Source: GCA-2748575 sp965222725 | GTDB taxonomy: Bacteria; Pseudomonadota; Gammaproteobacteria; Pseudomonadales; Ketobacteraceae | Direction: 5' to 3' | Length of the DNA stretch: 64,000 bases | NCBI GenBank assembly: GCA_965222725.1 | Contig: OZ244969.1 | Location: forward strand, 4,464,001 to 4,528,000 | Shown: positions 8,534 through 17,173 of the stretch, piece by piece | Numbering within the stretch: the stretch's first letter is position 1 | Layout: each line of letters begins with the position of its first letter | The notes under the pieces: generated by a model | What the model saw: only the letters and a program-made list of their open reading frames with translations | Database searches by the model: none | What the model was told of the DNA's origin: nothing | Program-made: the position numbers and the translations under genes

Positions 8534-9798
8534 CAATGCTCCAATGGCATATCAACAGGAAGCCGCATCAACGGGCGGGAATCGGCAACGCCGGCGGACT
8601 TGACCACCGGAAAAGTATCCTGAACCCAGCGCAGCACATCCACTGCCGGACTGTACATCAGGACTTTTGCCTCCGGGTATTTCCACAGCAACCGGTCCAC
8701 ATTGTCGTTGGGCTCATAAGGCACATCCCCAATGCCGTCCTGATTACGATCCCAGCCAAGATAGTCACTCCAGTAATTGCCGGTGTCATCATTTGACCAT
8801 TCCTGAGTGCGGGTCGCCACATACTTTACCTGGCGCTGATTGTTGACGAAGGCATTGCGAAAGATCCGGTTATCCTCCGATCCGGCAGTGAGGTGAATCC
8901 CGATATTGCTGTTACCAAAATAGTTGCCTTCAAAGGTGTTATACAGCGAGTTATAGATAAACACCGCTTTACCTTCAGCACCGGAAATGGCAACTCCGCC
9001 GGTCTGCCCCTGCGATACCCCGGTCACCACATTGCCCTTCAGTTCGGACCGGGTAATAAAATTCATCAGAATCCCGTAGTTCTCATCGTTTTCCGACCGG
9101 TTGTTGATGACGCTGAGCCGCTTGCTTTGCATAAGGGCATAGCCGGTTCGGGTTCTGCGGGTAAGATTGTTCTCCAGCAGATTATTCATGGAATACATAT
9201 AGTGAATACCATAACGCAGATCCGACATCTCATTGGCGCGAATGGTATTGTTATTCGCTGTTTCAACATAGATCGCATCCCGGGTATGACGGATATTGTT
9301 CCCCTCAATCAGCGCACCGGTGGTGTTGAACAAATGTATCCCGTTGCCACGGTCCTGCGATCGGATCCCGGCGTCTCCACGAATACGATTATTGCGCACC
9401 GTCACATCCGGCGTCGCATCCAGCCAGATCCCGAACGCCGGCCCCTTGAGATTGTTCTCCTCAACAACTGCCCCCCGAGCTTCCCTGGCCACAAAGATTC
9501 CGGCATCCAGCTTATTCAGATCATCACCCCAGTTACGCACCGAGCAACCGGTCAATGTCACTTTCTCCGCCGCAATACGAACCCCTTCCCCCTTGCCACC
9601 GGCATCGATCAGGGTGTCAGGATGGCATGCAACAATTATCCCGGGCACCCGCAGCACCAGAGCTGATACCGGCCCTGCAGGGAGTTCGAAAGATGCTCCC
9701 GGTTCCAGAGCATCCAGCGTATCTTGTAAACCCGCACACACAACCGACGGCAACAGTGTGACGGACAAAGCCACCCAATAGCGCAACACCTGGAGCAT
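8533..9798 (-). CDS. nosD: NosD, periplasmic copper-site assembly protein
   Basis: A 421-residue secreted protein with an N-terminal signal peptide ending near VVCAG. The body is a right-handed parallel beta-helix of the carbohydrate-binding/CASH type. The sequence shows repeated N-rich rungs such as VEENNLKG, VRNNRIRG, IEGNNIRH and LENNLTRR. NosD receives copper from NosL and hands it on for CuZ assembly together with NosFY. The ATG at 9798 is preferred over the TTG one codon earlier, because GAG lies 7 nt before it. It follows nosZ by 78 bp. Confidence 0.95.
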   Translation of the reverse strand: MLQVLRYWVALSVTLLPSVVCAGLQDTLDALEPGASFELPAGPVSALVLRVPGIIVACHPDTLIDAGGKGEGVRIAAEKVTLTGCSVRNWGDDLNKLDAGIFVAREARGAVVEENNLKGPAFGIWLDATPDVTVRNNRIRGDAGIRSQDRGNGIHLFNTTGALIEGNNIRHTRDAIYVETANNNTIRANEMSDLRYGIHYMYSMNNLLENNLTRRTRTGYALMQSKRLSVINNRSENDENYGILMNFITRSELKGNVVTGVSQGQTGGVAISGAEGKAVFIYNSLYNTFEGNYFGNSNIGIHLTAGSEDNRIFRNAFVNNQRQVKYVATRTQEWSNDDTGNYWSDYLGWDRNQDGIGDVPYEPNDNVDRLLWKYPEAKVLMYSPAVDVLRWVQDTFPVVKSAGVADSRPLMRLPVDMPLEH

Positions 9799-9876
9799 CA
9801 AGGATCTCGTTAAGAATATGGCATAGCCGGAAACTCACCAGGGCCCAGCAGTGAGCCCTGGTGATCGCGGTATTAA

Positions 9877-11772
9877 TCAAGCCTTTTCAACAATCATGCG
9901 GCCACCCATTTCCATATGCAATGCGTGGCAAAACCAGCTGCAGTAATACCAGTAAACCCCCGGTTTTCCGGCCGTAAAGGTTACGGAAGACGTTTGCTGC
10001 GGGCTTATCTCCATGCTTACCCCGTGATTAACAACAATAAACCCGTGCGTAACATCTTCAATGGTATCCTGGTTTGTAACGTATACCGTGACTTCGTCAC
10101 CTTCCTTGACCTTGAATTCGATCATACCGAATTGCGGCGCAACGGAGGTCATATAAACCCTTACTTTGTTACCGTCACGAATCACTTTACTATCCTTTTC
10201 CAGGGTCACGCCGTCCTTTTTGGCCTGCTTGACCGCGGTAGCAAAATAAGGATCCTTGCGATCATATATCTTTTTGGTTTTGATCTGATCGCGACGCACC
10301 AGAATACAGTCATGGGGCTCGGCATAGGTTGGCCCGTCATGTACCAGTTTCATCTCCTCACCGGAAATATCAATCAGTTGATCGTTTTCCGGATGCAACG
10401 GGCCAACCGGCAGGAACCGGTCCTTGGAAAACTTGGACAGCACCACCAGCCATTTGCCATCGGCATCCCGGGATTCGGTGAGTGACGCATGGTTATGGCC
10501 CGGCTGGTAATGAACATCCAGCTTCTGACGGATATAGTTCACCTTCTCGCCGTTGTAGTGCTTGATGGCATCGGCGATATTCCACTTGCACACCTGGCTA
10601 TCGATAAAGAGCGTCGTGTAGGCATTCCCCCGGCCATCAAAGGTCGTGTGCAATGGCCCCAGCCCCAGTTCCGGCTCGCCGACAATCGTCTCCCGCGGTT
10701 TGATTTTGCCGGCGAACAAATCATCCAGCCGGTCAATGGCGATAATGGATACGGTGGGAGACAGTTTGCCATTGGCAATAAAGTATTTGCCATCAGGTGA
10801 TGTGTTCAGCCCGTGGGGGTTTTTGGAAATCGGGATATAACGGGTCAACTCGGAATCACCACGGCCATCCACCACCGGCACCTTGGAATCACCAATGGTT
10901 TTGTGCTTGCCGGCTTTAACAGCTGCTTCGATACGCTCCACATTGAACACCACAACCCAGTCGCGCTCGGCACGCATTGTGCCCGCAAGATCGGCGGCCT
11001 TCTCGGAATTGTAACAAGTAGAGGCTGCGTACTTACCAGTATAGTCCGCGTCGGTATTATCGAGATTGCCATCAACAATCACCTGCCAGGCAACCTCCAT
11101 TGTGTCCGCGTTCACGGCGTTAAACATCGTATAGCTTTTTTCCAGACTGTATTCACTGCCATCGTTTGGTTGAGGCACAACAAACTCGGCGTTGCAGAAC
11201 ACATACTTGGTACGTGGTACTTTCTGCAGACGCAGGCCGTGAATCGCCTGAACATTGGGGATATGGGTAATCTTGTCTGTCTTCATGATATCCAGACGGA
11301 TACGGGCCACCCGGGTATTCGCCTTATCATTAATAAACAGGTACTTGCCATCGTAACGGCCGTCTGTCATTGAAATATGCGGGTGATGGCAATCGCCGTT
11401 CAGATACTGGCGGTCGCCGCCGAGGATTTCCTTGCTTTCGTTGGTAATCCCCCAGCCGCTGGCTGAATCCACGTTGAACACAGGAATCCGCATCAGTTCC
11501 CGCATTGAAGGAACGCCCAGTACACGAACTTCGCCCTGATGCCCTCCGCTCCAGAAACCGTAATACTCATCAAGCTCGCCGGGGTGAACGGAGGCCTTTT
11601 GGCGGGCGTCCTTGGCCGCCGCCGCAAAGGATTCCCGGGTCATCACCGCAGAACCAAGGCCGGCTGCGCCCGACACACCCGCCAGGGCGGCAGCGCCCAT
11701 AAAATGTCGTCGACTCTTGCCACTCTCCGGAAGATCTGTTGTTTCTTCGTTTAATTCATCATCTTTTTTCAT
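9877..11772 (-). CDS. nosZ: NosZ, nitrous oxide reductase (clade I, Tat-exported)
   Basis: Periplasmic multicopper enzyme that reduces N2O to N2, the last step of denitrification. An N-terminal Tat signal (SRRHFMG) marks the classical clade I type. The seven-bladed propeller carries histidine segments such as DCHHPH, NPHGLN, GPLHTT, GHNHAS and EPHDC. The C-terminal cupredoxin domain has the CuA ligands in CSWFCHALHMEM. The 631-residue length fits the family. The ATG at 11772 is chosen because AAGGAG directly abuts the ATG three codons earlier, leaving it no spacing, but lies 9 nt before this one. It lies 75 bp downstream of nosR. Confidence 0.98.
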   Translation of the reverse strand: MKKDDELNEETTDLPESGKSRRHFMGAAALAGVSGAAGLGSAVMTRESFAAAAKDARQKASVHPGELDEYYGFWSGGHQGEVRVLGVPSMRELMRIPVFNVDSASGWGITNESKEILGGDRQYLNGDCHHPHISMTDGRYDGKYLFINDKANTRVARIRLDIMKTDKITHIPNVQAIHGLRLQKVPRTKYVFCNAEFVVPQPNDGSEYSLEKSYTMFNAVNADTMEVAWQVIVDGNLDNTDADYTGKYAASTCYNSEKAADLAGTMRAERDWVVVFNVERIEAAVKAGKHKTIGDSKVPVVDGRGDSELTRYIPISKNPHGLNTSPDGKYFIANGKLSPTVSIIAIDRLDDLFAGKIKPRETIVGEPELGLGPLHTTFDGRGNAYTTLFIDSQVCKWNIADAIKHYNGEKVNYIRQKLDVHYQPGHNHASLTESRDADGKWLVVLSKFSKDRFLPVGPLHPENDQLIDISGEEMKLVHDGPTYAEPHDCILVRRDQIKTKKIYDRKDPYFATAVKQAKKDGVTLEKDSKVIRDGNKVRVYMTSVAPQFGMIEFKVKEGDEVTVYVTNQDTIEDVTHGFIVVNHGVSMEISPQQTSSVTFTAGKPGVYWYYCSWFCHALHMEMGGRMIVEKA

Positions 11773-11847
11773 CGCATCCATCTCCTTCGTTAGGTTTTAC
11801 AGCGTTTCTTCTTCTAGTCATTTGCTTCTGGAACTACTTTTTAAGAA

Positions 11848-14073
11848 TTACTTGGCTATCTGAACGACGGGAATCTGATCCTCCCGGCCCGGTGTGTTCT
11901 GGCCCCGGCGTTTACCACGTCGTTTAACAATCAGCGGCGGACATTTGTGATCATCGAAATAGGTCATCTGGCAATCCAGACAGTAGTGGCATTCCTGGTA
12001 ATTGATGTGTCCGTCCGGGTGTATGGCCTGAACTTCGCATTCCCTGTCACAAAGGCGGCACGGATTACCACACTCCTTGCGCCGCTTGAGCCAATCAAAA
12101 ACGCGCATCTTGGTTGGCAGAGCCAGCGCGGCCCCCAGCGGACACAGATAACGGCAAAAAACCTTGCGGGTAAAAATATTCACGGCAACCAGGGCTACGG
12201 CATAAGTAACAAACGGCCAGCTCCGGTCGAACTTCAGGGTAATGGCGGTTTTGAAAGGCTCAACTTCCGCCAGTTTTTCGGCTGTGGCCATGGAGTCCAG
12301 CGATACGCCAAACAGCCCCAGCAGAATGATGTATTTGATCGCCCACAGACGTTCATGCACGGCAAAAGGCACGGTGTACTGAGGCACCTTTAACTTACGG
12401 GCCACTTCATTCACCAGTTCCTGAAGCGCGCCAAAAGGACACAGCCAGCCACAGTAAACCGCCCGTCCCCACAGCAAAATAATGCCGGCCACCACTGCCC
12501 AGAGTACAAACATGATGGGATCAATCAGGAAGGTTTCCCAGGTGAAACCGCTGATAAGACTATGAGCGAACGTCAATACGTTTACCACCGACAACTGGCC
12601 CAGTGCGTACCAACCGATAAAGAAGAGCGTATACACCAGAAATGCATGGCGCACCCAGCGGGTCAGTTTGGGCTTTTGCACCATCCAGTCCTGGAAAAAA
12701 AGAATAAACATCAACACCGCAAGGCCAAACCCCAGCACCACCAGCTGGAACTTTTTCTGATACCAGACCTGCACCCACATCGGCTGTGTTTCCAGCCATT
12801 CCTGCTCGGACACTTCTACTTCAGGGCGACTGTAATACTGGTCGGGTAGCTGGTAGGTTAACGGGAACACTTGAAATTCGCTGTCCAGCGGACCGGTTTG
12901 GCGCTTTACTGTTAACTCCAGCGTCCATTCGGTGCCGGGATCAAACTTGTATTGCTGGCGCACAATAAAGATCGCCATCTCCGTGAAATCCGGCATGCCT
13001 TGCGCATACACATCACTGAGCCGGTAGTAGTCCAGATCGCGGAAATTGAAAGTATCCCCAAACTGGCGAATCTGAATGCGGTCAAAAATTCCACCCCTTA
13101 CATAACCAGACCCTTTAAAGGAATAACTGCCATTGGCCATAACCGCAATGGCATGTTCGCCGTCCTTGAGTTCACCCATCAGCCACTCATACTGGCTTTG
13201 CCCCAACAGGCTGGATCCGATCGTTGGTACGTTCAGATAACCCGTATACAGATCAATCAGTGGTTCGTCCCGTTGATCGGGTGATGCCGTGCCGATGCCT
13301 TCGGCCTCGGTGCCTTTGAAAGAATCATCAACCTGACCGCGGGTTAATAACAGCCGGCGAATGGAGCCATCGCCCAGCAACTCCTGCCAGGTTTTTTGCT
13401 GGAAATTGCCGCTTACAAGCTCAGCCTCCGGCGGACGCTCAACACCGCCACCCGCTATCAGACCCAGCTCCGCGCCCACCCGGTGGGCGCTCTTCATGAT
13501 CACCTCGTTGATCACCATCACGGTGACTGTTGCGCCGGAAAGCCCGTCAACCGCCACCCGGGTATCGGTGGATTTACCCCCGACAGTGACCCGCTGATCC
13601 GCCGCCAATCCGGTGTACTGGTCGGTGAAATCATGCATCTTGCTTTCCGGAATCCCTATCAGCAGGATCGGCTCATGATGCTGAATAACCCTGGCAGCCT
13701 GTATCTTCCCTTCCGTATCCAATACCACCGTTACATCCAGGGGCTTGCCTGAATAAGCGGGCGTCTGCAGAAAATCCAGCGTCTGGTAGCTGTAGCCAAT
13801 CAGTTCGTTACCGGCATAGAGCGACTTGATCGCGCGATTATCTTCACGCGGTTTGATCTCTCTCACCTGCGGAAAAGCGTCCGCAATCACCTGACGAGCA
13901 GCCACAGGATCATACTCGCTCAAGGGCGCTGCGTTCAGCGTGGTAACGGGTACCAGAAAAAGCAGTGAAAGAATAATGCGATAGAAAACCGTCACTGATG
14001 GTTTTAACCCAACTGGTTTTAACCCAACAAGGAGTGAGCGCTGTTTAAACCCGGGAAAGTTATGAAAAATCAA
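11848..14073 (-). CDS. nosR: NosR, flavin- and FeS-containing electron donor/regulator for NosZ
   Basis: A 741-residue membrane flavoprotein. After a signal peptide comes a periplasmic FMN-binding domain with the flavinylation motif in DGLSGATVT. Then come several transmembrane helices with CxxxCP motifs (CGWLCPFGA, CRYLCPLGA) and a C-terminal ferredoxin-like domain (CRLCDREC, CHYCLDC). NosR passes quinol electrons towards NosZ and is needed for nos expression in pseudomonads. The start is probably the TTG at 14073, with AGGAGG close upstream. A GTG about 27 codons later, after the VGLKP duplication, is an alternative without a ribosome-binding site. It is the first gene of nosRZDFYL. Confidence 0.95.
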   Translation of the reverse strand: MIFHNFPGFKQRSLLVGLKPVGLKPSVTVFYRIILSLLFLVPVTTLNAAPLSEYDPVAARQVIADAFPQVREIKPREDNRAIKSLYAGNELIGYSYQTLDFLQTPAYSGKPLDVTVVLDTEGKIQAARVIQHHEPILLIGIPESKMHDFTDQYTGLAADQRVTVGGKSTDTRVAVDGLSGATVTVMVINEVIMKSAHRVGAELGLIAGGGVERPPEAELVSGNFQQKTWQELLGDGSIRRLLLTRGQVDDSFKGTEAEGIGTASPDQRDEPLIDLYTGYLNVPTIGSSLLGQSQYEWLMGELKDGEHAIAVMANGSYSFKGSGYVRGGIFDRIQIRQFGDTFNFRDLDYYRLSDVYAQGMPDFTEMAIFIVRQQYKFDPGTEWTLELTVKRQTGPLDSEFQVFPLTYQLPDQYYSRPEVEVSEQEWLETQPMWVQVWYQKKFQLVVLGFGLAVLMFILFFQDWMVQKPKLTRWVRHAFLVYTLFFIGWYALGQLSVVNVLTFAHSLISGFTWETFLIDPIMFVLWAVVAGIILLWGRAVYCGWLCPFGALQELVNEVARKLKVPQYTVPFAVHERLWAIKYIILLGLFGVSLDSMATAEKLAEVEPFKTAITLKFDRSWPFVTYAVALVAVNIFTRKVFCRYLCPLGAALALPTKMRVFDWLKRRKECGNPCRLCDRECEVQAIHPDGHINYQECHYCLDCQMTYFDDHKCPPLIVKRRGKRRGQNTPGREDQIPVVQIAK
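14000..14029. repeat. 15-bp tandem duplication at the start of nosR
   Basis: GGTTTTAACCCAACT at 14000-14014 is followed at once by GGTTTTAACCCAACA. On the minus strand it adds a second VGLKP to the residues in front of the NosR signal sequence. The frame is kept, so NosR should still be made. It looks like a recent replication-slippage event. Confidence 0.85.
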
Positions 14074-14552
14074 TAAGCCTCCTGCAGGAAAAGTTCAAAG
14101 ATGAACTCCGGCAATATCAATTTCACCGGGTGCAGATGACTCCACGCCTTGCGGCGAAGACTTCAGTCAATGACAGGGTCCGCGTTTTTGCGGGTGTACC
14201 CTATCACCAAGATAGCTGTCTGAATCAAATGTTCAACCTGACAAGAGCACCAAACAAAATATAGGTACGCTTATTCAAAAAGGTTAACTTCATATGCCTG
14301 AGAGAACTTTCCAGAAGAAGGTGGTTTACTGAAGAACACTAAACAATCAACCGTCAATATTAGCGCGGTAGCTTAAAATGAGTGCACGCATCCCGATAAC
14401 GAGATAGAGAATAGCCTAAGATTCCTTCTCAAAAGTAAAATTGCTCGCGAAACTAATCGTCAAGAACTAAAAAAGCGATAAATATTAAAACTGGTGTATT
14501 CGCCAGGTAGCTAGTATAAGTAGTTTAAAAACAAAAGCAGGATTAGCAAACC
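14074..14552. other. 479-bp divergent intergenic region between nosR and the pentapeptide-repeat gene
   Basis: No gene is seen. The half next to nosR resembles the surrounding sequence, while from about 14240 onward it turns AT-rich, like the genes to its right. I looked for an FNR/DNR box (TTGAT-N4-ATCAA) in front of nosR and found no convincing match. No copy of the tRNA-Ser 3' end, which would mark an attachment site, was found either. Promoters for both divergent genes must lie here but cannot be fixed by eye. Confidence 0.6.
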
Positions 14553-15935
14553 ATGACGAATCATGCGTCAGCTCACTACAAGATTCTAAGGGAAGGAAAT
14601 GAAGTCTGGAACAGATGGGCAGCAACATGCTTAACACACAATAACAAAGCGCCAGAAAGCGATACCCCATCCCCATTTGACGATGCGGAACTAAACGAAC
14701 TCAAGATTAAAATCGGCGATGAATTGCCACGGCGAGACGAACCAATCATATTCAGCGGCCGCAATTTGCAGACAGATTCTTTTTTAGGGTTACATTTCTA
14801 CACTACCACTATATTTTCGGACGTCGCGCTGCAAAATAGAATAAAATTCAACAACTGTATATTCTACGACCGAACTACATATGAGAGCATTGAGTCTTGT
14901 GATGAACTCTGGTTTCAGGATTGCACTTTTGATGATTTGATCATCACCAACAACCAAAATCTTGCCTATATTGATCTATCAAATTGCAGCATTTCAGGCT
15001 CTACCGAAATTGCTTCAATCAGCAATGTAATAACGAATATCGGTGACTCCAGTTTTACTGGAGAGCTAGAGCTGCACACTACACAGGAAACAATAAGCAC
15101 ATATATTCAAGAGTCAACCTTCAAAGGCGGGATTGATTGCAGCAATGCGAAGATCGAATCCCTGGTATTTTACAAGGGATGCAATGTACAGAAGGAATTT
15201 AAGCTGGAAAACGCCTCCGCAACTTCTATAGACATCAGCAAAGCCACCATAGACGGCCCTTTCCTTTGCTCTGGAAGCGAATTCCTTGAAAAGGCATCTT
15301 TTGTGGGAGTTGTTTTCGAACTATTTGCCGATTTTAAAAACGTAACTTTTTCGAAAAGTGCCGATTTTACGAACTGTAAGTTCAATGCCGGCGGATCTTT
15401 TGAAGGAACAATCTTCAACAAGCCGCCAATATTTCATGGCGCACACCTTCATCAAGGTGTTACTTTTGAGAACACATCTTTCACAATAATATCAAGTGAT
15501 GACTCTGATTACGCAAACGAATGGAGAACGTTAAAACATGCGATGAACACCAACCACAATCGAGAGCAAGAGATCAGATTTTTCGGTTATGAGATGGAAT
15601 GCAAAAGAATGAGGCTTTACCGTAACAACAAGATCAGTTCCTTTGGGCTTGACGGATACGCTCACCTAAGCAATTATGGTCAAAGCATTGGAAAACCACT
15701 TGCTTGGCTAGCTTTTTCCAGTGCATTTTTCGGATTAGTATATCTAACTCTCGGGGCCTCCAACCCTGCAAAAATCACCTTAGCTAGCGCGCTTCCATTC
15801 CTGGGCTTTCTCAAAATGTCACTTACAGGAGAGAACCTGCTCATTATTATAGTATCTGCTATTCAGGTAATTTGGTCGACTTTGATGATCTTTCTCATAG
15901 GCTTGGGACTAAGGAATCGCTTTATGATGAAGTGA
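14553..15935 (+). CDS. Pentapeptide-repeat-like protein with C-terminal membrane helices
   Basis: A 460-residue protein. Residues about 70-320 contain degenerate pentapeptide-like repeats, for example FNNCIF, FQDCTF, SFTGE, STFKGG, FKNVTF and FTNCKFNAGGSFEG, which should form a quadrilateral beta-helix. A charged linker follows. Residues about 375-460 hold two or three hydrophobic helices and end in LGLRNRFMMK, a layout common in membrane-anchored pentapeptide-repeat proteins. The gene is clearly AT-richer than the nos genes and is convergent with the hicA-hicB-secB-like operon, so it may have arrived with it. Function is unknown; roles as a membrane sensor, channel-like effector or defence protein are conjecture. 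Confidence 0.75.
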   Translation: MTNHASAHYKILREGNEVWNRWAATCLTHNNKAPESDTPSPFDDAELNELKIKIGDELPRRDEPIIFSGRNLQTDSFLGLHFYTTTIFSDVALQNRIKFNNCIFYDRTTYESIESCDELWFQDCTFDDLIITNNQNLAYIDLSNCSISGSTEIASISNVITNIGDSSFTGELELHTTQETISTYIQESTFKGGIDCSNAKIESLVFYKGCNVQKEFKLENASATSIDISKATIDGPFLCSGSEFLEKASFVGVVFELFADFKNVTFSKSADFTNCKFNAGGSFEGTIFNKPPIFHGAHLHQGVTFENTSFTIISSDDSDYANEWRTLKHAMNTNHNREQEIRFFGYEMECKRMRLYRNNKISSFGLDGYAHLSNYGQSIGKPLAWLAFSSAFFGLVYLTLGASNPAKITLASALPFLGFLKMSLTGENLLIIIVSAIQVIWSTLMIFLIGLGLRNRFMMK

Positions 15936-15978
15936 CCTTGTAGGTTTAAAAAGTCCTTCTATGAAAATCCTAGAAAGG

Positions 15979-16419
15979 TCATTGCCCTGCTTTTTCGGTT
16001 ATTGCAGCCCGATCCTCAGGATCAACCGACCAAGGTAGATAAACATTCCTGAATCCCATTTGAGCCAACAATTGATTAGCATGCTCCCTAGCCACAGGGA
16101 AAACTTCCTTTGACAAATCAAATATCAAAAGCTCGTCGTCTGGATCTGCATCAACCCCGTTGAGGCACTTAAACCCGCCATGATGCCTGGTCGAAACAGT
16201 GAAGACCTCCTCTTCCGTATCGAGCTCTTTCCCTTTCACCTCTATTTCAACCGCAACGATAAGATCAAAACGATCTGAGTCCGGCCCCTCCGGCTCTAAC
16301 CCCTCAATATTGTAAGATATTTTAGCCAGTCCTTTTGTTTGTGCTTTACCAGACTCTAGAAGCTCACAAAAAGATCGCCGTAACCCTACAGACTCCAAAG
16401 CAAAATCTACGCATTTCAT
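15979..16419 (-). CDS. SecB-like chaperone, third gene of a HicAB toxin-antitoxin-chaperone operon
   Basis: A 146-residue acidic protein that I align with the SecB export chaperone. The beta-strand segment DRFDLIVAVEIEV (about 49-61) matches the SecB strand DDVYEVVLRVTV. The helix VFPVAREHANQLLAQMGF (106-123) matches LFPYARECITSMVSRGTF, and VYLPWSVDPE matches the following LAPVNFD. It starts 2 bp after the hicB stop, so it is co-translated with the toxin-antitoxin pair. This matches TAC systems, such as M. tuberculosis HigBA with the SecB-like Rv1957, in which the chaperone stabilises the antitoxin. A housekeeping SecB role is unlikely given the context and divergence. The call rests on visual alignment only. 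Confidence 0.75.
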   Translation of the reverse strand: MKCVDFALESVGLRRSFCELLESGKAQTKGLAKISYNIEGLEPEGPDSDRFDLIVAVEIEVKGKELDTEEEVFTVSTRHHGGFKCLNGVDADPDDELLIFDLSKEVFPVAREHANQLLAQMGFRNVYLPWSVDPEDRAAITEKAGQ

Positions 16420-16421
16420 AA

Positions 16422-16889
16422 CTATACGACCTTTAGCGAAGGCGCTTCACTAGTCCAAGAGGAGTTTTCAAATTGCCTAGCGAAATCAACTTGTGTTTCA
16501 CCCCGAATATGGATATGCACTTCGTGGCTAACCTCTAAATTCTGAGGCCCAACGTAATTTTGAATTGCCTGAGTCACCGCCCTGTTAAGCTTTCCATCAT
16601 GTACTTGCATCGCTTTAATAGATAGATATCTATGAAGCTCTGGAGTAATACGAACATTAAACGTTCCGCTCATCGGTTGGTCAGGGTCTTTACCAAGAGC
16701 TTCACAATCTGCCAAGTACTCATCAACAGACTGGATAAAGTTTTGCTTAAGTTCAGGAATTGTATTTCCTGAATAAATCAAAGTGTCGTTAATAAATAAA
16801 ACTTGTCCATACAAACAATCATCTTCAACACTTGGTTCTATTGAACCTTTGTAACCACGATGAGTAAGAAACTCACTTTGTGCACTCAT
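16422..16889 (-). CDS. hicB: HicB-type antitoxin with ribbon-helix-helix domain and long C-terminal tail
   Basis: A 155-residue antitoxin. Residues 1-70 form the HicB partial RNase H-like domain, with the YSGNTIPELKQNFIQSVDEYL segment, that would cover the toxin. Residues about 76-113 (FNVRITPELHRYLSIKAMQ to QNYV) are a ribbon-helix-helix DNA-binding domain suited to a palindromic operator. A further tail of about 42 residues carries hydrophobic and aromatic positions (F136, F140, W145, then L152, V154, V155). Such a tail is what one expects of a chaperone-addiction segment recognised by the SecB-like partner. The start overlaps the hicA stop by 4 bp. Confidence 0.88.
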   Translation of the reverse strand: MSAQSEFLTHRGYKGSIEPSVEDDCLYGQVLFINDTLIYSGNTIPELKQNFIQSVDEYLADCEALGKDPDQPMSGTFNVRITPELHRYLSIKAMQVHDGKLNRAVTQAIQNYVGPQNLEVSHEVHIHIRGETQVDFARQFENSSWTSEAPSLKVV

Positions 16890-17152
16890 TTAATTACTCC
16901 CTTTTCCTCTAGATCTTTTCTCAAACGCCGAATATAACCAGGCCTAAGATCACTCGAACCTCCGTGTGGTCTTGGGATAACTTGGATAATATGTCCTGTT
17001 TCTGGATTGTAAAATTTGTTATGGGAACCCCCGCTTCCGGTAAGTTCTCGATAACCAAATCTGTTAAGCAGCGTAACCAATTCATGCCACTTAAAGTCCG
17101 TAGGTGGTGGATTGCTCAAAAATCGAGCTAACAACTTTTCCTTTTTAGTCAT
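16886..17152 (-). CDS. hicA: HicA-type mRNA interferase toxin
   Basis: An 88-residue dsRBD-like HicA toxin, which cleaves mRNA when not covered by HicB. The catalytic histidine lies in TGSGGSHNKFY, followed by PRPHGGSSDLRPGYIRRLRKDL, typical of the family. The ATG at 17152 (MTKKEKLL) is preferred over GTG codons at 17164 and 17173, because a GGGAA lies just upstream and the outer GTG abuts the operator palindrome. It is the first gene of the operon hicA-hicB-secB-like, in the usual toxin-first order of hicAB. Confidence 0.9.
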   Translation of the reverse strand: MTKKEKLLARFLSNPPPTDFKWHELVTLLNRFGYRELTGSGGSHNKFYNPETGHIIQVIPRPHGGSSDLRPGYIRRLRKDLEEKGVIK

Positions 17153-17173
17153 TTTAGTTCCCACTTTGGACAC

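Noticed and set aside
8893..9666. A 257-codon plus-strand frame opposite nosD
   Set aside because: It is the antisense shadow of the NosD beta-helix repeats and has no family resemblance.
14060..14073. TTGATTTTTCATAA at the nosR start as an FNR site
   Set aside because: Only the first half matches, and it overlaps the proposed start codon and lies just downstream of the ribosome-binding site.
14165..14360. FNR/DNR-like boxes before nosR, for example around TTGAACATTTGATTC and TTGACGGTTGATTG (minus strand)
   Set aside because: Each has only one good half; none fits TTGAT-N4-ATCAA with both halves at the right spacing.
14074..14552. A duplicated tRNA-Ser 3' end as the left attachment site of the AT-rich segment
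   Set aside because: I scanned for the TGGCGGAGAGGG and GATTCGAACC strings and found no copy, so no att site is claimed.
15936..15978. A terminator between the pentapeptide gene and the SecB-like gene (CCTTCTA ... TAGAAAGG)
   Set aside because: The stem needs a bulge and lacks a T-run, so it was not listed as a feature.
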